Positions 5,761 through 5,865 of a stretch of 5,865 bases of DNA are shown here, in pieces (the stretch's first letter is position 1; each line of letters opens with the position of its first letter). Origin of the DNA: Acidobacteriota bacterium (GTDB taxonomy: Bacteria > Acidobacteriota > Terriglobia > UBA7540); the NCBI GenBank assembly GCA_021789565.1, contig JAJYJL010000596.1:1-5865 (forward strand), in the 5' to 3' direction. Below the pieces are notes generated by a model that searched no databases, was not told the DNA's origin, and was given only the letters and a program-made list of their open reading frames with translations. Position numbers and translations under genes: made by a program.

Positions 5761-5865
5761 ATTCCAGCCTTTAAAAGTCGCCCTCAAGAATGCGTTTAGA
5801 GATGTTGCGCGGTTGCTGTGCCTGCTATCTGGGTGCGTCACCAGAGTCTGCCGGGAAGTTGTTTC
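5761..5865. other. Downstream region without a supported gene
   Basis: These last 105 bases show no start codon with a ribosome site, no terminator hairpin with a T-run and no RNA gene. The window may end before the next gene begins. Confidence 0.5.

Noticed and set aside
1..5865. A new defence or mobile system
   Set aside because: No nuclease, transposase, integrase, reverse transcriptase, toxin pair, CRISPR-type repeat or terminal inverted repeat was seen. Four of the six genes fall in known families, and the queuosine pair is housekeeping.

Overview
The window carries six genes, all on the + strand. They read as an ordinary stretch of a moderately GC-rich bacterial chromosome with loose spacing (gaps of about 45 to 380 bases). 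I see no transposase, phage gene, CRISPR array, tRNA or rRNA. Two exported proteins with signal peptides (one a carboxypeptidase-regulatory-like plus TPR protein), an exported tandem VOC protein and strong AGGAGG ribosome sites together suggest an Acidobacteriota-like soil or sediment bacterium. This is an inference from gene style, not a placement; no marker gene is present.

Layout. 1-278: no supported gene, only a strong ribosome site at its end. 279-920: small cytoplasmic metallo-beta-lactamase-fold hydrolase of the UlaG/UPF0173 type. 921-1297: intergenic, with one weak promoter candidate. 1298-2233: exported protein of two VOC (glyoxalase-like) domains, each with a complete H/E/H/E metal set. 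2421-3059 and 3104-3856: queE and queC, two successive enzymes of 7-deazaguanine (preQ0, queuosine precursor) synthesis. 3889-3917: a good sigma70-type promoter. 3951-5021: exported TPR protein with an N-terminal beta-sandwich-like domain. 5089-5760: exported protein of unknown function. 5761-5865: nothing seen.

How the genes relate. Only queE and queC form a clear pathway pair: QueE makes 7-carboxy-7-deazaguanine and QueC converts it to preQ0. queD, folE and queF are not in the window. The TPR gene and the last gene probably share the promoter at 3889-3917. Between them lies a strong hairpin (5051-5084) that may act as a terminator. It also sits exactly between a Shine-Dalgarno sequence (5041-5046) and the likely start codon (5089), so folding it would leave about 8 bases between the two. 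That arrangement is the most interesting structural signal here.

I do not see convincing evidence for a new multi-gene system. The least explained items are the unknown secreted protein, its hairpin leader and the dual-site exported VOC protein.
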